Source: a bacterium (GTDB lineage: Bacteria > Armatimonadota > HRBIN16). Taken from it: 5,652 nt of DNA. The notes under the pieces were generated by a model. The model had not been told where the DNA came from. It saw only the letters and a list, made by a program, of their open reading frames with translations, and made no database searches. Position numbers and translations under genes: made by a program. Location of the stretch: assembly GCA_025057335.1 (NCBI GenBank), contig JANWXG010000177.1, positions 1 to 5,652 of the forward strand. The letters are read 5' to 3'. Of this stretch, positions 5,601-5,652 are shown piece by piece (the first letter of the stretch is position 1; each line of letters begins with the position of its first letter).

Positions 5601-5652
5601 ATGGCAGAAAGCGTGGATATCCTGGCAATTGGAGCGCACATCGGCGATGTGG
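5601..5652 (+). CDS. PIG-L (LmbE-like) deacetylase family protein, N-terminus only
   Basis: Only 17 codons are inside the window, reading MAESVDILAIGAHIGDV. The ILAIGAH strand-loop is the start of PIG-L/LmbE zinc deacetylases, which remove acyl groups from N-acetyl-glucosamine-type substrates (MshB, BshB, diacetylchitobiose deacetylase). The usual motif is AHPDD; here it is AHIGD. The zinc ligands corresponding to MshB His13 and Asp16 are kept, but the general base Asp15 is replaced by Gly. It could be a divergent subfamily or a protein with altered activity. AGGAG (5588-5592) lies 8 bases before the ATG, and the tandem-GNAT stop is 2 bases upstream, so it is in the same operon. The rest of the gene is beyond the window, so the family call rests on a short match. 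Confidence 0.6.
   Translation, partial: MAESVDILAIGAHIGDV

Overview
The window (5,652 bases, moderately GC-rich, tightly packed) looks like chromosomal DNA from a free-living bacterium. It holds six genes: a housekeeping aminoacyl-tRNA synthetase, two unrelated acetyltransferases, a sugar isomerase-type protein, a CapA-like protein, and the start of a PIG-L deacetylase. Nothing points to a mobile element, phage, CRISPR array or RNA gene. The lineage cannot be fixed from sequence alone. The TrpRS has a cysteine pattern like the iron-sulfur TrpRS of Thermotoga. Together with the Eis-like, SIS, CapA and PIG-L proteins, this would fit a deep-branching, possibly thermophilic group such as Armatimonadota, Chloroflexota or Thermotogota. 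That is a guess, not a finding.

Layout: positions 1-174 are a control region with a good sigma-70-type promoter (106-135) and a strong Shine-Dalgarno site. A three-gene plus-strand operon follows: trpS (175-1155), an Eis-like GNAT acetyltransferase (1159-2334) and a stand-alone SIS sugar isomerase/deaminase (2359-3405). The first two genes are 3 bases apart and probably translationally coupled. A hairpin at 3406-3458 separates this operon from a convergent minus-strand CapA-family gene (3478-4461). Upstream of capA is a divergent control region (4462-4653). It carries one promoter for each direction and a perfect inverted repeat over the predicted capA transcription start. The plus-strand unit beyond it begins with a tandem-GNAT acetyltransferase (4654-5598), apparently on a leaderless mRNA. 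Two bases later comes a PIG-L-type deacetylase cut off by the window end (5601-5652).

How the genes may fit together: the SIS protein resembles the isomerase half of GlmS without the glutaminase half, so a glucosamine-6-phosphate deaminase or related aldose-ketose role is likely. The tandem GNAT beside a PIG-L deacetylase is an acetyltransferase/deacetylase pair, as in mycothiol (MshD/MshB) or amino-sugar metabolism. Amino-sugar or aminoglycoside-like chemistry is therefore a common but unproven theme.

I found no convincing wholly new system. The points most worth a second look are the Fe-S-type cysteine motif in TrpRS, the leaderless promoter at 4619-4654, the variant PIG-L active-site motif, and the Eis-like protein that keeps its catalytic C-terminal Phe.
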